Positions 35,509 through 43,795 of a stretch of 64,000 nucleotides of DNA are shown piece after piece. Both the position numbers and the translations under genes were made by a program. The first letter of the stretch is position 1; every line of letters begins with the position of its first letter. The stretch spans positions 541,001 through 605,000 of the forward strand of contig JAGIBK010000002.1 of the NCBI GenBank assembly GCA_017744355.1. The letters run 5' to 3'. Source of the stretch: a bacterium (GTDB lineage Bacteria; Cyanobacteriota; Sericytochromatia; S15B-MN24; UBA4093). The notes under the pieces were generated by a model. That model saw only the letters and a program-made list of their open reading frames with translations, was not told the origin of the DNA and did not search any database.

Positions 35509-35527
35509 ATATATCGATTCGATATAT
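35509..35527 (+). promoter_or_regulatory. Palindromic operator upstream of the lipase-PadR unit
   Basis: ATATATCG-ATT-CGATATAT, a perfect 8-base inverted repeat ending 22 bases before the lipase ATG. Best explained as the autoregulatory site of the PadR protein encoded second in the unit. Confidence 0.65.
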
Positions 35528-35549
35528 CTCAGTCGAGAAGGAGCTTCCC

Positions 35550-36833
35550 ATGCAGACCTCGTCGAAACCCGTTTCTCGCCCCTGGCTTCACAGGCTCTTC
35601 GGTGTTGGCGGTCTCGCTGCTGGTCTGATGACGACGCTCACGGCCTGCCTGCCAACTCTCGAGCTTCCGATCCCCGAGCCCACGGGCACCTTCCCGGTCG
35701 GTATCACCCAGCAGTTCCTCCTCGAGTCTCCCGGGCGGGGCCTTACGCTTGATATCTGGTACCCGGCGAGCGAGACGAAGGATCATCCGAAGGTCCCTTA
35801 CACGGAGGATGCCCTCAACGATATCCTGAGCAAGGTCTACGGCATGCCGCGCTTCCTCTACCAGGAAGTGCCTTCCTATGCGCACCTCGACGCTCCCCCG
35901 GTGCCTGGCCGCCACCCGGTCGTGCTCTTCAATCATGGCTTCGCCTCCTTCACGAAGCAGAACTTCTCGACCTTCCAAGAGCTCGCGAGCCACGGGTACG
36001 TCGTTATCTCGCTCGGACATCCCGGAGAATCTCTGACGGCACGGGATGCGCAGGGCAAGCTCGTTTCCTTCGACACGGAGCGCGAGACCTATCGCGAGAT
36101 TCAAAAAATCCAGAAGGCGATGGGGGCTTATGCCGCCAAGCTCGCTCCGGTACTTGAGAGGCAGCGACGGGCGCAGACCCCCGAGGCCTTCGCTCAGGCA
36201 TCGGTGGAGCTGGGGCAGGACCCTCAGTATGCAGCGCTGAAGCCCCAGCTCCGGCGCTGGGTTCAGGACACCCGGCACGTCATCACCGCGATCCAGGCGC
36301 CCCGGCGCGAAGGGATCCTCGATCTGATCGATCCTGACAATCTCACGGTCATGGGGCACTCCCTGGGTGGGGCGGTCGCCATGCACCTGGCCACCCAGCC
36401 GCCAAAAGGGCTGCGGGGTATCGTCAACCTCGACGGGCCCTGGTTCCAAGATGACCCGACTCAGCTTGCGCCGATCGCGGTGCCGGCTTTGAACCTGGTG
36501 TCCACTCACATCCTGATGGACAAGCAGGACCTTGCGCTCAAGGGAACTTTGCTCGGGCTTTACCGCGGCGGCAAGGCGGGGGCCCATGTGATCGAGGTGA
36601 AGGGCGCGGCCCACTATAACTTCACCGACCTCAATTTCGTTCCCGCGCTGAAGTTCACGCAAATGCTCGGCCCGGTTGACGCCCGCCTCATGGCGGCGAC
36701 ACAGACTGGGGCGATCATGACGTTCCTTCGCCAGACCAGGCGCGAGGGGCGGGCCGCCTTCGAGGCGCCGCTCCTGCCCGCACACGCCGATTTGATCCAG
36801 CATGTCTTTCCTGGAGAGCGGAAGGAGTCTTGA
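35550..36833 (+). CDS. Lipoprotein alpha/beta hydrolase (PAF-acetylhydrolase-like)
   Basis: 427 residues from ATG at 35550 (AAGGAG upstream). Signal peptide with lipobox LTAC, then a hydrolase related to platelet-activating-factor acetylhydrolases: LDIWYPASE near the N-terminus, VVLFNHGFASF for the oxyanion region, nucleophile Ser in GHSLGGAVAM, and the catalytic His in GAAHYNFTD. Probably a surface esterase or lipase. PadR follows after four bases. Confidence 0.9.
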   Translation: MQTSSKPVSRPWLHRLFGVGGLAAGLMTTLTACLPTLELPIPEPTGTFPVGITQQFLLESPGRGLTLDIWYPASETKDHPKVPYTEDALNDILSKVYGMPRFLYQEVPSYAHLDAPPVPGRHPVVLFNHGFASFTKQNFSTFQELASHGYVVISLGHPGESLTARDAQGKLVSFDTERETYREIQKIQKAMGAYAAKLAPVLERQRRAQTPEAFAQASVELGQDPQYAALKPQLRRWVQDTRHVITAIQAPRREGILDLIDPDNLTVMGHSLGGAVAMHLATQPPKGLRGIVNLDGPWFQDDPTQLAPIAVPALNLVSTHILMDKQDLALKGTLLGLYRGGKAGAHVIEVKGAAHYNFTDLNFVPALKFTQMLGPVDARLMAATQTGAIMTFLRQTRREGRAAFEAPLLPAHADLIQHVFPGERKES

Positions 36834-36837
36834 TTCG

Positions 36838-37392
36838 ATGATGGAGTTCGCAGTCCTCGGCTTCCTCTTGTATCGGCCGTTGTCGATGTACGACCTCAAG
36901 AAGGCGATGGAGCGCTCGACTCAGCATTTCTTGAGTGCCTCGTTCGGGACGCTCCACCCGCTGCTCCAGAGGCTCTCGAAACAAGGTTTCGTCACGGGCG
37001 AGGATCAGATGGGGAACGGGCGCAACAAGAAGGTCTACACGATCACCCCTGCGGGACGCTCGCACTTCGTCGAATGGCTCGGCCAGGACGTCATGGCCGA
37101 GCGGGTCTCGGATCCCCGGCTGCTCAGACTGTTCTTCCTCGGACATATGGCGGCAGCGGAGCGCGAGGAGTTGCTAGCACGATTTTTGACGCAGATGGAA
37201 GCGGGCGCCGAGGAGCTGGAGCGTCTCAAGGCGCAGGTGCAGCAGGTGACGGTTCCCCCAGGGTGGGAGGATCACATGGCCTACCAGTTGGCTACCTTGG
37301 AGTTCGGCATCGCTCATCACCGATTCGTGAAGGAGTGGTACCAGGCCAAGCTCCAGGCGATAGCAGGATCTGGCGACGCCGGCGAGGTCTAA
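36838..37392 (+). CDS. PadR-family transcriptional regulator
   Basis: 184 residues from ATG at 36838, with GGAAGGAG overlapping the end of the lipase gene. N-terminal winged helix (FAVLGFLLYRPLSMYDLKKA; FGTLHPLLQRLSKQGFV; VYTITPAGRSHFVEWL) and a C-terminal helical dimerisation domain of the Vir_act_alpha_C type. It is cotranscribed with the lipase and presumably represses through the palindrome at 35509-35527. Confidence 0.92.
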   Translation: MMEFAVLGFLLYRPLSMYDLKKAMERSTQHFLSASFGTLHPLLQRLSKQGFVTGEDQMGNGRNKKVYTITPAGRSHFVEWLGQDVMAERVSDPRLLRLFFLGHMAAAEREELLARFLTQMEAGAEELERLKAQVQQVTVPPGWEDHMAYQLATLEFGIAHHRFVKEWYQAKLQAIAGSGDAGEV

Positions 37393-37481
37393 AGGCCAGA
37401 CCCCGCTCGATGTGGGGGCGGGTCGCGTGGAGCGAAATCTGCGCAGGTGCGGCAGCGTACGCTCGGCGTCGCGTCACGACC

Positions 37482-38240
37482 TCATCGCACGAAAAGGAGA
37501 CGGCCGGCGACCGCCAGCACGATGCCGAGATAGATCACCTTGACGAACTTGCTGCCGCGCAGCATCGCCATGTGGGCGCCCAACTGGGCGCCGAGCGCGT
37601 TGGCAACGCCCATGGACAAGCCCAGCCAGAAAATCATCTGGCCGGCGAACAGGAAGAGGACGAGGGCTGCGACGTTGGTGACGAAGTTGATGACCCGGGC
37701 GTTGCCGCTGCCGGTCACGAAGTCGAAGCCCAAGAAGCTCACGAAGCAGAACATCAGGAAGGTGCCCGTGCCGGGCCCGATGAACCCGTCGTACACGCCG
37801 ATGGTGAAGGCAGCCCCCATGCCGATCGCAAGCGTACGCGGCGTGAGCCCCGGAAAGCGGTTCTCGAGGCCCAGAGAGCGGTTCGCGATCACCAAGGCGC
37901 CAACGGCCAAGATGAGGACGGCGATCGCGTTTCGAAACCCACCCGTGTCACGAAGCTGACTGACGAGAAAGGCGCCGAGGCCGCTGCCGAGCAGCGCCAG
38001 CGGTGCGATGCGGATGAGCAAGGCCTTGTCCACCGCGCCCTTGCGCCAGAATGCGAGGGCGCTGCTCGTCGACCCGAAGACGGCCAGTAGCTTGTTCGTG
38101 GCGACGGCCTGCCCGGGCGATAAGCCCATCATCAGCAGGGTAGGAAGGGTGATCACACCCCCACCGCCTGCGATGGCGTCCACGAATCCGGCAAGGAAAG
38201 CGAGGGGCAGGCCGTAGAGCAATACGTCGTATTCGGGCAT
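37482..38240 (-). CDS. TSUP-family (TauE/SafE) membrane permease
   Basis: 252 residues with about eight membrane segments. Typical TSUP repeats: [21 protein letters not shown] near the N-terminus and [20 protein letters not shown] near residue 150. The family exports or imports small anions such as sulfite, sulfonates or acetate-like compounds. Single-gene unit, convergent with lipase-PadR, 90 bases away. Confidence 0.92.
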   Translation of the reverse strand: MPEYDVLLYGLPLAFLAGFVDAIAGGGGVITLPTLLMMGLSPGQAVATNKLLAVFGSTSSALAFWRKGAVDKALLIRIAPLALLGSGLGAFLVSQLRDTGGFRNAIAVLILAVGALVIANRSLGLENRFPGLTPRTLAIGMGAAFTIGVYDGFIGPGTGTFLMFCFVSFLGFDFVTGSGNARVINFVTNVAALVLFLFAGQMIFWLGLSMGVANALGAQLGAHMAMLRGSKFVKVIYLGIVLAVAGRLLFVR

Positions 38241-38445
38241 TTGGGGGATTCTACCGTTTCCAGGGAATGCGAAAAGGTGCTGCGGCTGATCGAAGGCGAG
38301 GCACGCCAGCGGCCAGGGGCTCTAAGGCACAGACCATCTTTGGTTTCGCCTCGGCCTCGGCTCCTATACCCCAGTTGGCGACTTTCCGAGCCGAAAGTCG
38401 CCCTCGGCTGCTGTCGGTGACCTCATTGGAGGCCCGCGTCAATAT

Positions 38446-38497
38446 TTAGGTATTGACCTAAGTAATGGAGATCTCTATAGTTAGGCATGTGCCTAAC
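38446..38497 (+). promoter_or_regulatory. Promoter flanked by two ArsR operators, leaderless start
   Basis: TTGACC (38453), 17 bases, TATAGT (38476). One dyad, TTAGGTATTGACCTAA (38446-38461), covers the -35; the second, GTTAGGCATGTGCCTAAC (38480-38497), covers the start of transcription. The predicted start, 38488-38489, coincides with the GTG at 38489. Confidence 0.75.
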
Positions 38498-38827
38498 CAA
38501 TCCGTCCCACTGATTCGCATCTTTCAAGCGCTGGCCGACCCTACGCGGTTGGCCGTCGTCGAGCGACTGAGTCGAGGGCCGGCGACCGTGAGCGAACTCG
38601 CCCAAGGGTTCGACATGGCCCTGCCCTCGTTCATGCAGCACCTCAAGGTGCTCGAGGACGGTGGTTTGGTCATATCCAGCAAAGCTGGCCGGAGCCGGAC
38701 CTACCGAATCGCCCCGCAAGGGCTCAAAGTGGCGGAGGATTGGTTGGTGGCACAGCGCTCGATCTGGGATCGCCGTCTGGACCAACTGGACGCCTTCCTG
38801 GAGCAACTGAAGGAGAAGGAGTCATGA
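38489..38827 (+). CDS. ArsR-family transcriptional repressor
   Basis: 112 residues from GTG at 38489. An upstream in-frame ATG at 38465 lies before the predicted transcription start, so I rejected it. Winged helix: [20 protein letters not shown], then [19 protein letters not shown] (recognition helix) and [11 protein letters not shown]. It overlaps the AHSA1-like gene by four bases, the same arrangement as 23334-23337. It probably represses its own promoter through the two flanking dyads. Confidence 0.9.
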   Translation: MPNQSVPLIRIFQALADPTRLAVVERLSRGPATVSELAQGFDMALPSFMQHLKVLEDGGLVISSKAGRSRTYRIAPQGLKVAEDWLVAQRSIWDRRLDQLDAFLEQLKEKES

Positions 38828-39321
38828 CCCACACGATCCCCGCCCAGCTCGATCCCCGTCTCGATCTCGTCCTCGAACGCGTCGTGGACGTGCCGCCTGA
38901 GCTCGTCTGGAAGGCCTGGACGACGCCCGAGCACCTCATGAAGTGGTTCTGCCCCCTCCCGTGGACGACCGTCGAATGTGAGATCGATTTGCGGCCGGGC
39001 GGTATCTTCCGCACCGTCATGCGGTCGCCCGAGGGTCATGACATGCCCGCGAGCAACGGCTGCTTCCTTCACATCGTCGAGAACGAGCTGCTCGTTTTCA
39101 CCGATGCCCTGCAGCCCGACTTCCGACCCGCCGAAAAGCCGTTCTTCACGGCGGTCATCAAGCTCGAGCGCCAAGGCAGCGGGACCAAGTACACGGCGAT
39201 CGCCATGCACCGCGACGAGGAAGCCGCCAAGCAACACGCCGAGATGGGCTTCCATGTGGGCTGGGGCATCGCCCTCGACCAGCTCGTCGCCCACATGAAG
39301 AGCGTCCAGGCAGCCGTCTAA
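38824..39321 (+). CDS. SRPBCC (AHSA1-like) domain protein
   Basis: 165 residues from ATG at 38824. Helix-grip fold: [20 protein letters not shown], then [20 protein letters not shown] and the C-terminal helix [15 protein letters not shown]. Same family and same ArsR-coupled organisation as the gene at 22879, but the sequences are clearly different, so the two pairs are old paralogues or separate acquisitions. The ligand is unknown. Confidence 0.9.
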   Translation: MTHTIPAQLDPRLDLVLERVVDVPPELVWKAWTTPEHLMKWFCPLPWTTVECEIDLRPGGIFRTVMRSPEGHDMPASNGCFLHIVENELLVFTDALQPDFRPAEKPFFTAVIKLERQGSGTKYTAIAMHRDEEAAKQHAEMGFHVGWGIALDQLVAHMKSVQAAV

Positions 39322-39369
39322 GGACCATCACTCGGCTGCGGTGTCAGGCACTTCCGCTGCAACGTGTAA
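39322..39369 (+). repeat. ychF-tail repeat, shortened arm
   Basis: Starts at the base after the AHSA1 stop. The arm GGACCATCACTCGG is recognisable but 15 bases are missing before the core; the core (VRHFRCNV-stop) matches ychF at 22 of 27 bases. Confidence 0.75.
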
Positions 39370-39381
39370 CCACCGCAACGC

Positions 39382-39427
39382 CTCAAGCAACGAGCGGCTC
39401 TCATCCGAGAGCCGCTCGTTGCTTGAG
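39382..39427. terminator. 21-bp stem terminator after repeat copy
   Basis: Arms CTCAAGCAACGAGCGGCTCTC and complement around ATCC. Perfect pairing. It follows the repeat by 12 bases and separates the ArsR unit from the Rrf2 unit. Confidence 0.85.
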
Positions 39428-39469
39428 CTGTAGTCGACGGACGATCCGAGAAAAGCTCGGACGTGAGGC

Positions 39470-39505
39470 TTGACTTTTACTCATTCAAGTAACATGAATA
39501 GTTAC
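39470..39505 (+). promoter_or_regulatory. Promoter and operator of the Rrf2 gene
   Basis: TTGACT with a weak -10 (around CATGAA, 39493) and a dyad GTAAC-ATGAATA-GTTAC at 39489-39505. Transcription would begin close to the ATG at 39506, so the mRNA may be leaderless. The -10 match is poor. Confidence 0.4.
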
Positions 39506-39970
39506 ATGAAACGCGATAGCCGACTCTCATCCATGCTCCACATCCTGCTTCACATGGCGCAGGCCGGGCGGCAGCTCACGTCTGAAGAGCTCGCACGCAT
39601 GCTGCATACGAATCCTGTGCTGGTCCGCCGGACGCTGGCAGGACTGCGGGAGCGCGGCCTCGTGTCGGCCGAAAAGGGCCATGGCGGTGGCTGGGTCATC
39701 GCGCGTGCCCTCGATGCCATCACGCTTTACGACGTGTACGAGGCCCTCGGCGAACCGGAGATCTTCGCACTCGGCCACCGAAGCGAGGAGTCCCAATGCC
39801 TCGTCGAGCAAGCGGTGAACGCGTCCTTGGACCAAACGTTCGCAGAAGCAAAGGCCATCATTCTTACACAGTTGCGCGGGGTGACACTTGCCGTGCTATC
39901 GGAAGACTTCAACCGGCGCTATCCAAGCGCACACCATGGGAGGTTCCATGTCCCTGACTCCGAACCCTGA
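39506..39970 (+). CDS. Rrf2-family transcriptional regulator
   Basis: 154 residues from ATG at 39506; an ATG at 39494 is also in frame. Rrf2 winged helix: RLSSMLHILLHMAQAGRQLT, LARMLHTNPVLVRRTLAGL and KGHGGGWVIARAL. The cluster-binding cysteines of IscR/NsrR types are reduced to one (ESQCLVEQ), so it is probably not an Fe-S sensor. The gene overlaps the following flavoprotein by 23 bases. Confidence 0.88.
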   Translation: MKRDSRLSSMLHILLHMAQAGRQLTSEELARMLHTNPVLVRRTLAGLRERGLVSAEKGHGGGWVIARALDAITLYDVYEALGEPEIFALGHRSEESQCLVEQAVNASLDQTFAEAKAIILTQLRGVTLAVLSEDFNRRYPSAHHGRFHVPDSEP

Positions 39971-40889
39971 TTGGACAGCCCTTTACGACGTGACGATCGT
40001 CGGCGGGGGGCCTGCCGGACTCTCTGCTGCCTTGATTCTTGGGCGCGCGCGTAAGCGGGTGCTGCTCTTGGATGCCGGCACCCCGCGGAATGCCCGCGCG
40101 CACGAGGTCCATGGCTTCGTCACACGCGATGGGACGCCCCCGGCCGAGTTCCGGCGCCTCGCGCATGAGCAACTCGCGGCTTACCCTTCGGTCGCACGTG
40201 CCAGCCAGTTGGTCGAGCGCATCACGGGCGAAGTGGATGCCTTCCACCTGCAACTCCAAGAGGGAACGAGCGTTCGATCCCGCCGGATCCTCCTCGCGCT
40301 GGGGATGGTCGATGTCTTGCCGGAGCTACCCGGCTACCGCGAGCTTTGGGGAAGCTCGCTCTTCCAGTGCCCGTATTGTCACGCCTGGGAGGAGCAAGAC
40401 AAGGCGTTCGGCTTCCTCGCGCCAGGGCCGGAGAAGCTGGAGTTCGGCGCCTTCTTGTTGGGTTGGACACCGGATGTCACCGTCTTTACGGATGCTCGGT
40501 TCGAGGTGCCTTCGGCAATTCGCGATCGCCTCGAAGCGACGGGCGTCCGCCTCGAAGAGCGCCCCATTCGCCGCCTTGTTGCCAGGCCTGGGGATGACGT
40601 TCACGGCGATCGCCTGGAGGCCGTCGAGTTGGTCGATGGGACGCGCATTGCCCGCGAGGTCCTCTTCGTTCGGCCCCCGCAGCGCCAGACGGCGCTCGTC
40701 GAGGCGATGACCCTGGCGCTCGACCAAAATGGTTTCGTTCAAGTCGATGCACGCCAGGAAACATCCTGTCGGGGGATCTTTGCCGCGGGGGACCTGACGA
40801 CGCAGATGCAGTCGGCCATGATCGCGGCTGCTGCGGGTTACCAGGCCGCGGCAATGCTGAACCACGATCTGACGTTCGGCCCACAGTGA
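39948..40889 (+). CDS. Thioredoxin-reductase-like FAD/NAD(P) oxidoreductase
   Basis: 313 residues from ATG at 39948 (GGGAGG upstream, inside the Rrf2 gene). FAD-binding IVGGGPAGLSAALILGRA, redox-active pair in QCPYCHAWE, and the C-terminal GIFAAGDLTTQ. Proteins of this subgroup are often paired with an Rrf2 or Crp regulator. The NADPH domain lacks the classical GxGxxA, so it may be a ferredoxin- or dithiol-type reductase. Translationally linked to the Rrf2 gene. Confidence 0.9.
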   Translation: MSLTPNPDWTALYDVTIVGGGPAGLSAALILGRARKRVLLLDAGTPRNARAHEVHGFVTRDGTPPAEFRRLAHEQLAAYPSVARASQLVERITGEVDAFHLQLQEGTSVRSRRILLALGMVDVLPELPGYRELWGSSLFQCPYCHAWEEQDKAFGFLAPGPEKLEFGAFLLGWTPDVTVFTDARFEVPSAIRDRLEATGVRLEERPIRRLVARPGDDVHGDRLEAVELVDGTRIAREVLFVRPPQRQTALVEAMTLALDQNGFVQVDARQETSCRGIFAAGDLTTQMQSAMIAAAAGYQAAAMLNHDLTFGPQ

Positions 40890-40975
40890 GCGATCGCAAC
40901 GCCTGACACGGACAATCGTTCGGGGGCCTGCATGGCCTCTTCCCGGTTGCTTCGATACGACACGAAGGAGAGGGT

Positions 40976-41590
40976 ATGGACCAAGGATTTGATGCGGCGT
41001 TCTGGGACCGGATGTACAGTCACCGTCATGCAGCGGCGCACAGTGAGGCGAATCCCTTCTTGGCTCAAGAAATTGAGGGCCTCGAGCCCGGGACGGCCTT
41101 GGATGTTGGTTGCGGCGAGGGCTCGGATGCGATCTGGCTCGCGAACCGCGGATGGCGCATGACGGCGGTCGATTTCTCGAACGTTGCGCTCGATCGCGCT
41201 CGCGCAGCCGATGCGGATCACCAGGTGAGCTGGGTTCAAGCCGACATGCTCGTTTGGCAGCCGCCAGCGGACGCATACGACTTGGTTTCGCTGCATTACG
41301 TGCACGTCCCACCTGCCGAGCGCGCGGCGCTCTTTGGGCGGCTCGCTCAGGCCGTACGGCTAAAAGGCACGCTGCTCATGGTCGCCCATCACTCTTCCGA
41401 TCGAGAGACCACGATCGGCCGGCCACCGGTCCCCGACCTGTACTTCACGGCAGAGGAGGTGGCAGCATTGCTAGCTCCCGGTAGCTGGGAGATCCTCTTC
41501 AGCGGCACGCGACCGCAAAATGTCACGGACCGGGCGGGACGCCCCATCACCATTCAGGACATGGTGTTGAAGGCGCGACGTATCGCGTGA
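40976..41590 (+). CDS. Class I SAM-dependent methyltransferase
   Basis: 204 residues from ATG at 40976 with GAAGGAGAGG upstream. SAM-binding motif I is LDVGCGEGSDAIWLA, followed by AVDFSNVALDRAR and YDLVSLHYVHVP. Close in design to TehB/thiopurine-type small methyltransferases. Substrate not identifiable. It follows the flavoprotein by 86 bases on the same strand and may share its transcript. Confidence 0.9.
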   Translation: MDQGFDAAFWDRMYSHRHAAAHSEANPFLAQEIEGLEPGTALDVGCGEGSDAIWLANRGWRMTAVDFSNVALDRARAADADHQVSWVQADMLVWQPPADAYDLVSLHYVHVPPAERAALFGRLAQAVRLKGTLLMVAHHSSDRETTIGRPPVPDLYFTAEEVAALLAPGSWEILFSGTRPQNVTDRAGRPITIQDMVLKARRIA

Positions 41591-41620
41591 GCCTGTGCGT
41601 CGTTCTCGCTTACGTGCTGC

Positions 41621-41968
41621 CTAGGAGTCCGACCACACGGCCAGTTCATTGCCCGCAGGGTCCTGGAAGTGGAAGCGGCGCCCACCCGGGAAGGCGAAGA
41701 TGGGCACGGTGATGGTGCCGCCCGCGGCGCGCACCTTGGTCTCCATGGCCTCGAGATCCGTGGCGTACATGATGACGAGGGGTTTGGTGAGCGGGGTCTC
41801 GGGCGTGGCGTCGAAGCCGCCGTCGAGGCCGGCGGATGGATCGAGCGCCGCGTACGTCGGACCGTAGTCGATGAAAGACCAGCCGAAGGCCGTGGCGTAA
41901 AACTGTTTCACGACCGGAAGGTCGGTCGCTGGGAACTCGACGTAATCAATCTTGCCGTCCTGGCGCAT
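41621..41968 (-). CDS. VOC-family (glyoxalase-like) protein
   Basis: 115 residues from ATG at 41968 with AAGGAG upstream. Two beta-alpha-beta-beta-beta units of the vicinal oxygen chelate fold: YVEFPATDLPVVKQFYATAF with WSFIDYGPTYAAL, and VIMYATDLEAMETKVRAAGG with FPGGRRFHFQDPAGNELAVW. Possible metal ligands are present, but the activity cannot be deduced. Single gene convergent with the methyltransferase. Confidence 0.88.
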   Translation of the reverse strand: MRQDGKIDYVEFPATDLPVVKQFYATAFGWSFIDYGPTYAALDPSAGLDGGFDATPETPLTKPLVIMYATDLEAMETKVRAAGGTITVPIFAFPGGRRFHFQDPAGNELAVWSDS

Positions 41969-42107
41969 GGGGAGACTCCTTGATGCCGTTGCTGTCTGCC
42001 CCCACATTGTACCGCCCGATGCTGCCTATCGCTCGATTGTGTCCAGGGATCCGGGAACGGTACAATTCTAGCTGGCTTGCATACGCTTCTGAATCGAAGG
42101 AGGGGCA

Positions 42108-42455
42108 ATGAAGGCAACCCTGGTGAACAGCGAGAAAGGGAGCATCTCCCTGATTGAAGAACTCGCGCTCCCCCTTCGGACCGGAGCGGATCTGCTCGAG
42201 GTCCTGATGAACAGTCCGAGCGATACCGTCGCCCTCAAGGCAGCATACCTGGACGCGCAATTCTTCGAACTGCGAACGGGCGTTGCGGGCGACATGCTGC
42301 AGAAAGTCTCCAACTACAAAATGCGGCTCATCGTCCTTGGCGACTTCACGGAGGTGACGAGTCAGAGCCTTCGGGACTTCATCTGGGAGAGCAACAAGCG
42401 GGGTCAGGTGGTCTTCACCGATACGCTGGAAAGCGCCATCAGCAAGCTGAAGTAA
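42108..42455 (+). CDS. DUF4180 domain protein
   Basis: 115 residues from ATG at 42108 with GAAGGAGG upstream. Promoter TTGTGT (42037), 18 bases, TACAAT (42061). The sequence has the DUF4180 pattern: GADLLEVLMNSPSDTVALKA, FFELRTGVAGDMLQKVSNY and RLIVLGDFTEVTSQSLRDF. A compact alpha-beta protein of unknown function, common in Firmicutes and others. Confidence 0.85.
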   Translation: MKATLVNSEKGSISLIEELALPLRTGADLLEVLMNSPSDTVALKAAYLDAQFFELRTGVAGDMLQKVSNYKMRLIVLGDFTEVTSQSLRDFIWESNKRGQVVFTDTLESAISKLK

Positions 42456-42461
42456 GCACCA

Positions 42462-42527
42462 GGCCTCAAGTCGGAAATCCGGCTCGCGCGCTACTTGGTG
42501 GTGATGCGCTTTCGCGCGTTACCGAAT
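42462..42527 (+). repeat. Possible diverged ychF-tail repeat
   Basis: GGCCTCAAGTCGG followed, at the expected distance, by GTGATGCGCTTTCGCGCG, which matches the first part of the ychF core (13 of 15 bases) and then diverges. It overlaps the 3' end of the minus-strand yjjG-like gene. Weak on its own. Confidence 0.35.
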
Positions 42528-43238
42528 CGGCATCTGGCTGGATGGGCGGCCCGCTCCCAGGATCCGAGGCAACTCGTCGAGCTCTCGAATCTCGTAGGTC
42601 GGCACCACCGCGCTGGCGTTGGGCTTTGCGCCGGGGTTGAACCAGCAGGTGTCCAGGCCCGCGCCGTGTCCGCCCTGAATGTCCGCGCTCAAGGAGTCGC
42701 CGATGATCAGGGTTTCCTTGGCTGAAAAGCCCGGAATGCGCGCGAAGACGTAGTCGAAGTACTGCTTCATCGGTTTGTGATAGCCCGTGTCTTCCGACAC
42801 GAAGATGCCCTTGAACAGCGGGTGCAGCCCCGATCCCCGCAGGCGCTTGTCCTGAATGTGAGAAACGCCGTTGGTGACGAGGTACAGGTGGTAGTCGGCC
42901 TGCAGGTCGACGATCAGCTCGAGTGCCCCGTTCACGAGCTGATTGCCCGCTTCGAGGTGACGGCTGAAGCTCCTGTCCAGCTCCGCGCCGTCGACCTCTC
43001 GACCGAATTCCAGGAACAGGCGCGAGTGGCGCGAGTGCAGCACCTCATCGCGCGTGATGACGCCTCTCTCGAAGGAGTGCCAGAGCTCCTGGTTGATACG
43101 CCGATAGGCGGCTTCCGTTTCCGGCGTGAAGGGAAACGCGTGTTCCTCGAACAACAAGCGCAAGGCCAGGCGCTCGGCCGCACCGAAGTCCAGCAGCGTG
43201 TCATCCACATCAAACAGCAAATTGCGGTATTTCTTCAC
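42519..43238 (-). CDS. YjjG/YfnB-family HAD nucleotidase
   Basis: 239 residues. HAD motif I FDVDDTLLDFG, motif II LVTNGVSHIQDKRL, motif III lysine in GYHKPMKQYFDYVF and motif IV IIGDSLSADIQGG. YjjG-type enzymes dephosphorylate non-canonical pyrimidine nucleotides and so protect against mutagenic bases. The C-terminal residues (GAGRPSSQMPIR) run into the possible repeat copy. Confidence 0.92.
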   Translation of the reverse strand: MKKYRNLLFDVDDTLLDFGAAERLALRLLFEEHAFPFTPETEAAYRRINQELWHSFERGVITRDEVLHSRHSRLFLEFGREVDGAELDRSFSRHLEAGNQLVNGALELIVDLQADYHLYLVTNGVSHIQDKRLRGSGLHPLFKGIFVSEDTGYHKPMKQYFDYVFARIPGFSAKETLIIGDSLSADIQGGHGAGLDTCWFNPGAKPNASAVVPTYEIRELDELPRILGAGRPSSQMPIR

Positions 43239-43292
43239 GAGCGTTTCTCCCTGGGTATCGTCGAGTGAGTATCCGGCATGAGGGGTGTGGCG

Positions 43293-43769
43293 TCAGCGGA
43301 CGCCGGCTGGCTCGGGGGACGTGGCGGACTTTTGCGTACCGCACAGCTTGAAGACGAGCACGCCGCCGACGATGACCAGCACCCCGAGCAGCCGTTTGGG
43401 CGAAATGGGGACCGGGGCCATTCCCAACCAACCCATACCGTCCCACAACACGGCAAAGGCGAGCTGGGCGGCCATCACGATCGAGACGGCATAGGTGGGG
43501 CCCAACCGCCTGATGCTCTGCACCAGGCCGATGACCACGCCGACCCCAAGAATCCCGCTGCCCCAGTACCAGGGCTGCATGCCCTTCAGGGCAAACATCT
43601 GCGGACCCTCTAGGACCAACCCGAGCACCAGTGACGCCAGGGCGCCGAGGCCCAGCACCCATGCGGTGGTGGCCCACGAGCTGACGTGCTCGTTCACCTT
43701 GCTGTTGAAGATATTCTGCACGCTGACCAGCGAACCGGCGATGAGTGCTGATAACAGGCCCGACAGCAT
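43293..43769 (-). CDS. Small DMT-superfamily transporter (YdcZ/DUF606)
   Basis: 158 residues from ATG at 43769, preceded by GGGAG. Five membrane segments of the YdcZ type: LLSALIAGSLVSVQNIFNSK, WATTAWVLGLGALASLVLG, SGILGVGVVIGLVQSIRRLG, VMAAQLAFAVLWDGMGWLG and a last helix. These half-size transporters usually come in pairs; the partner is at 44537-44962 across the Crp-type gene. Confidence 0.88.
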   Translation of the reverse strand: MLSGLLSALIAGSLVSVQNIFNSKVNEHVSSWATTAWVLGLGALASLVLGLVLEGPQMFALKGMQPWYWGSGILGVGVVIGLVQSIRRLGPTYAVSIVMAAQLAFAVLWDGMGWLGMAPVPISPKRLLGVLVIVGGVLVFKLCGTQKSATSPEPAGVR

Positions 43770-43795
43770 TCGTTTTCTCCCTACGCGGTCATGTC

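Noticed and set aside
38465-38827. ATG at 38465 as the start of the second ArsR gene
   Set aside because: It lies between the -35 and -10 elements, upstream of the predicted transcription start, and has no ribosome-binding site.
41591-41625. Repeat copy after the methyltransferase gene
   Set aside because: GTCGTTCTCGCTTACGTG is loosely similar but lacks the arm and too many core positions differ.
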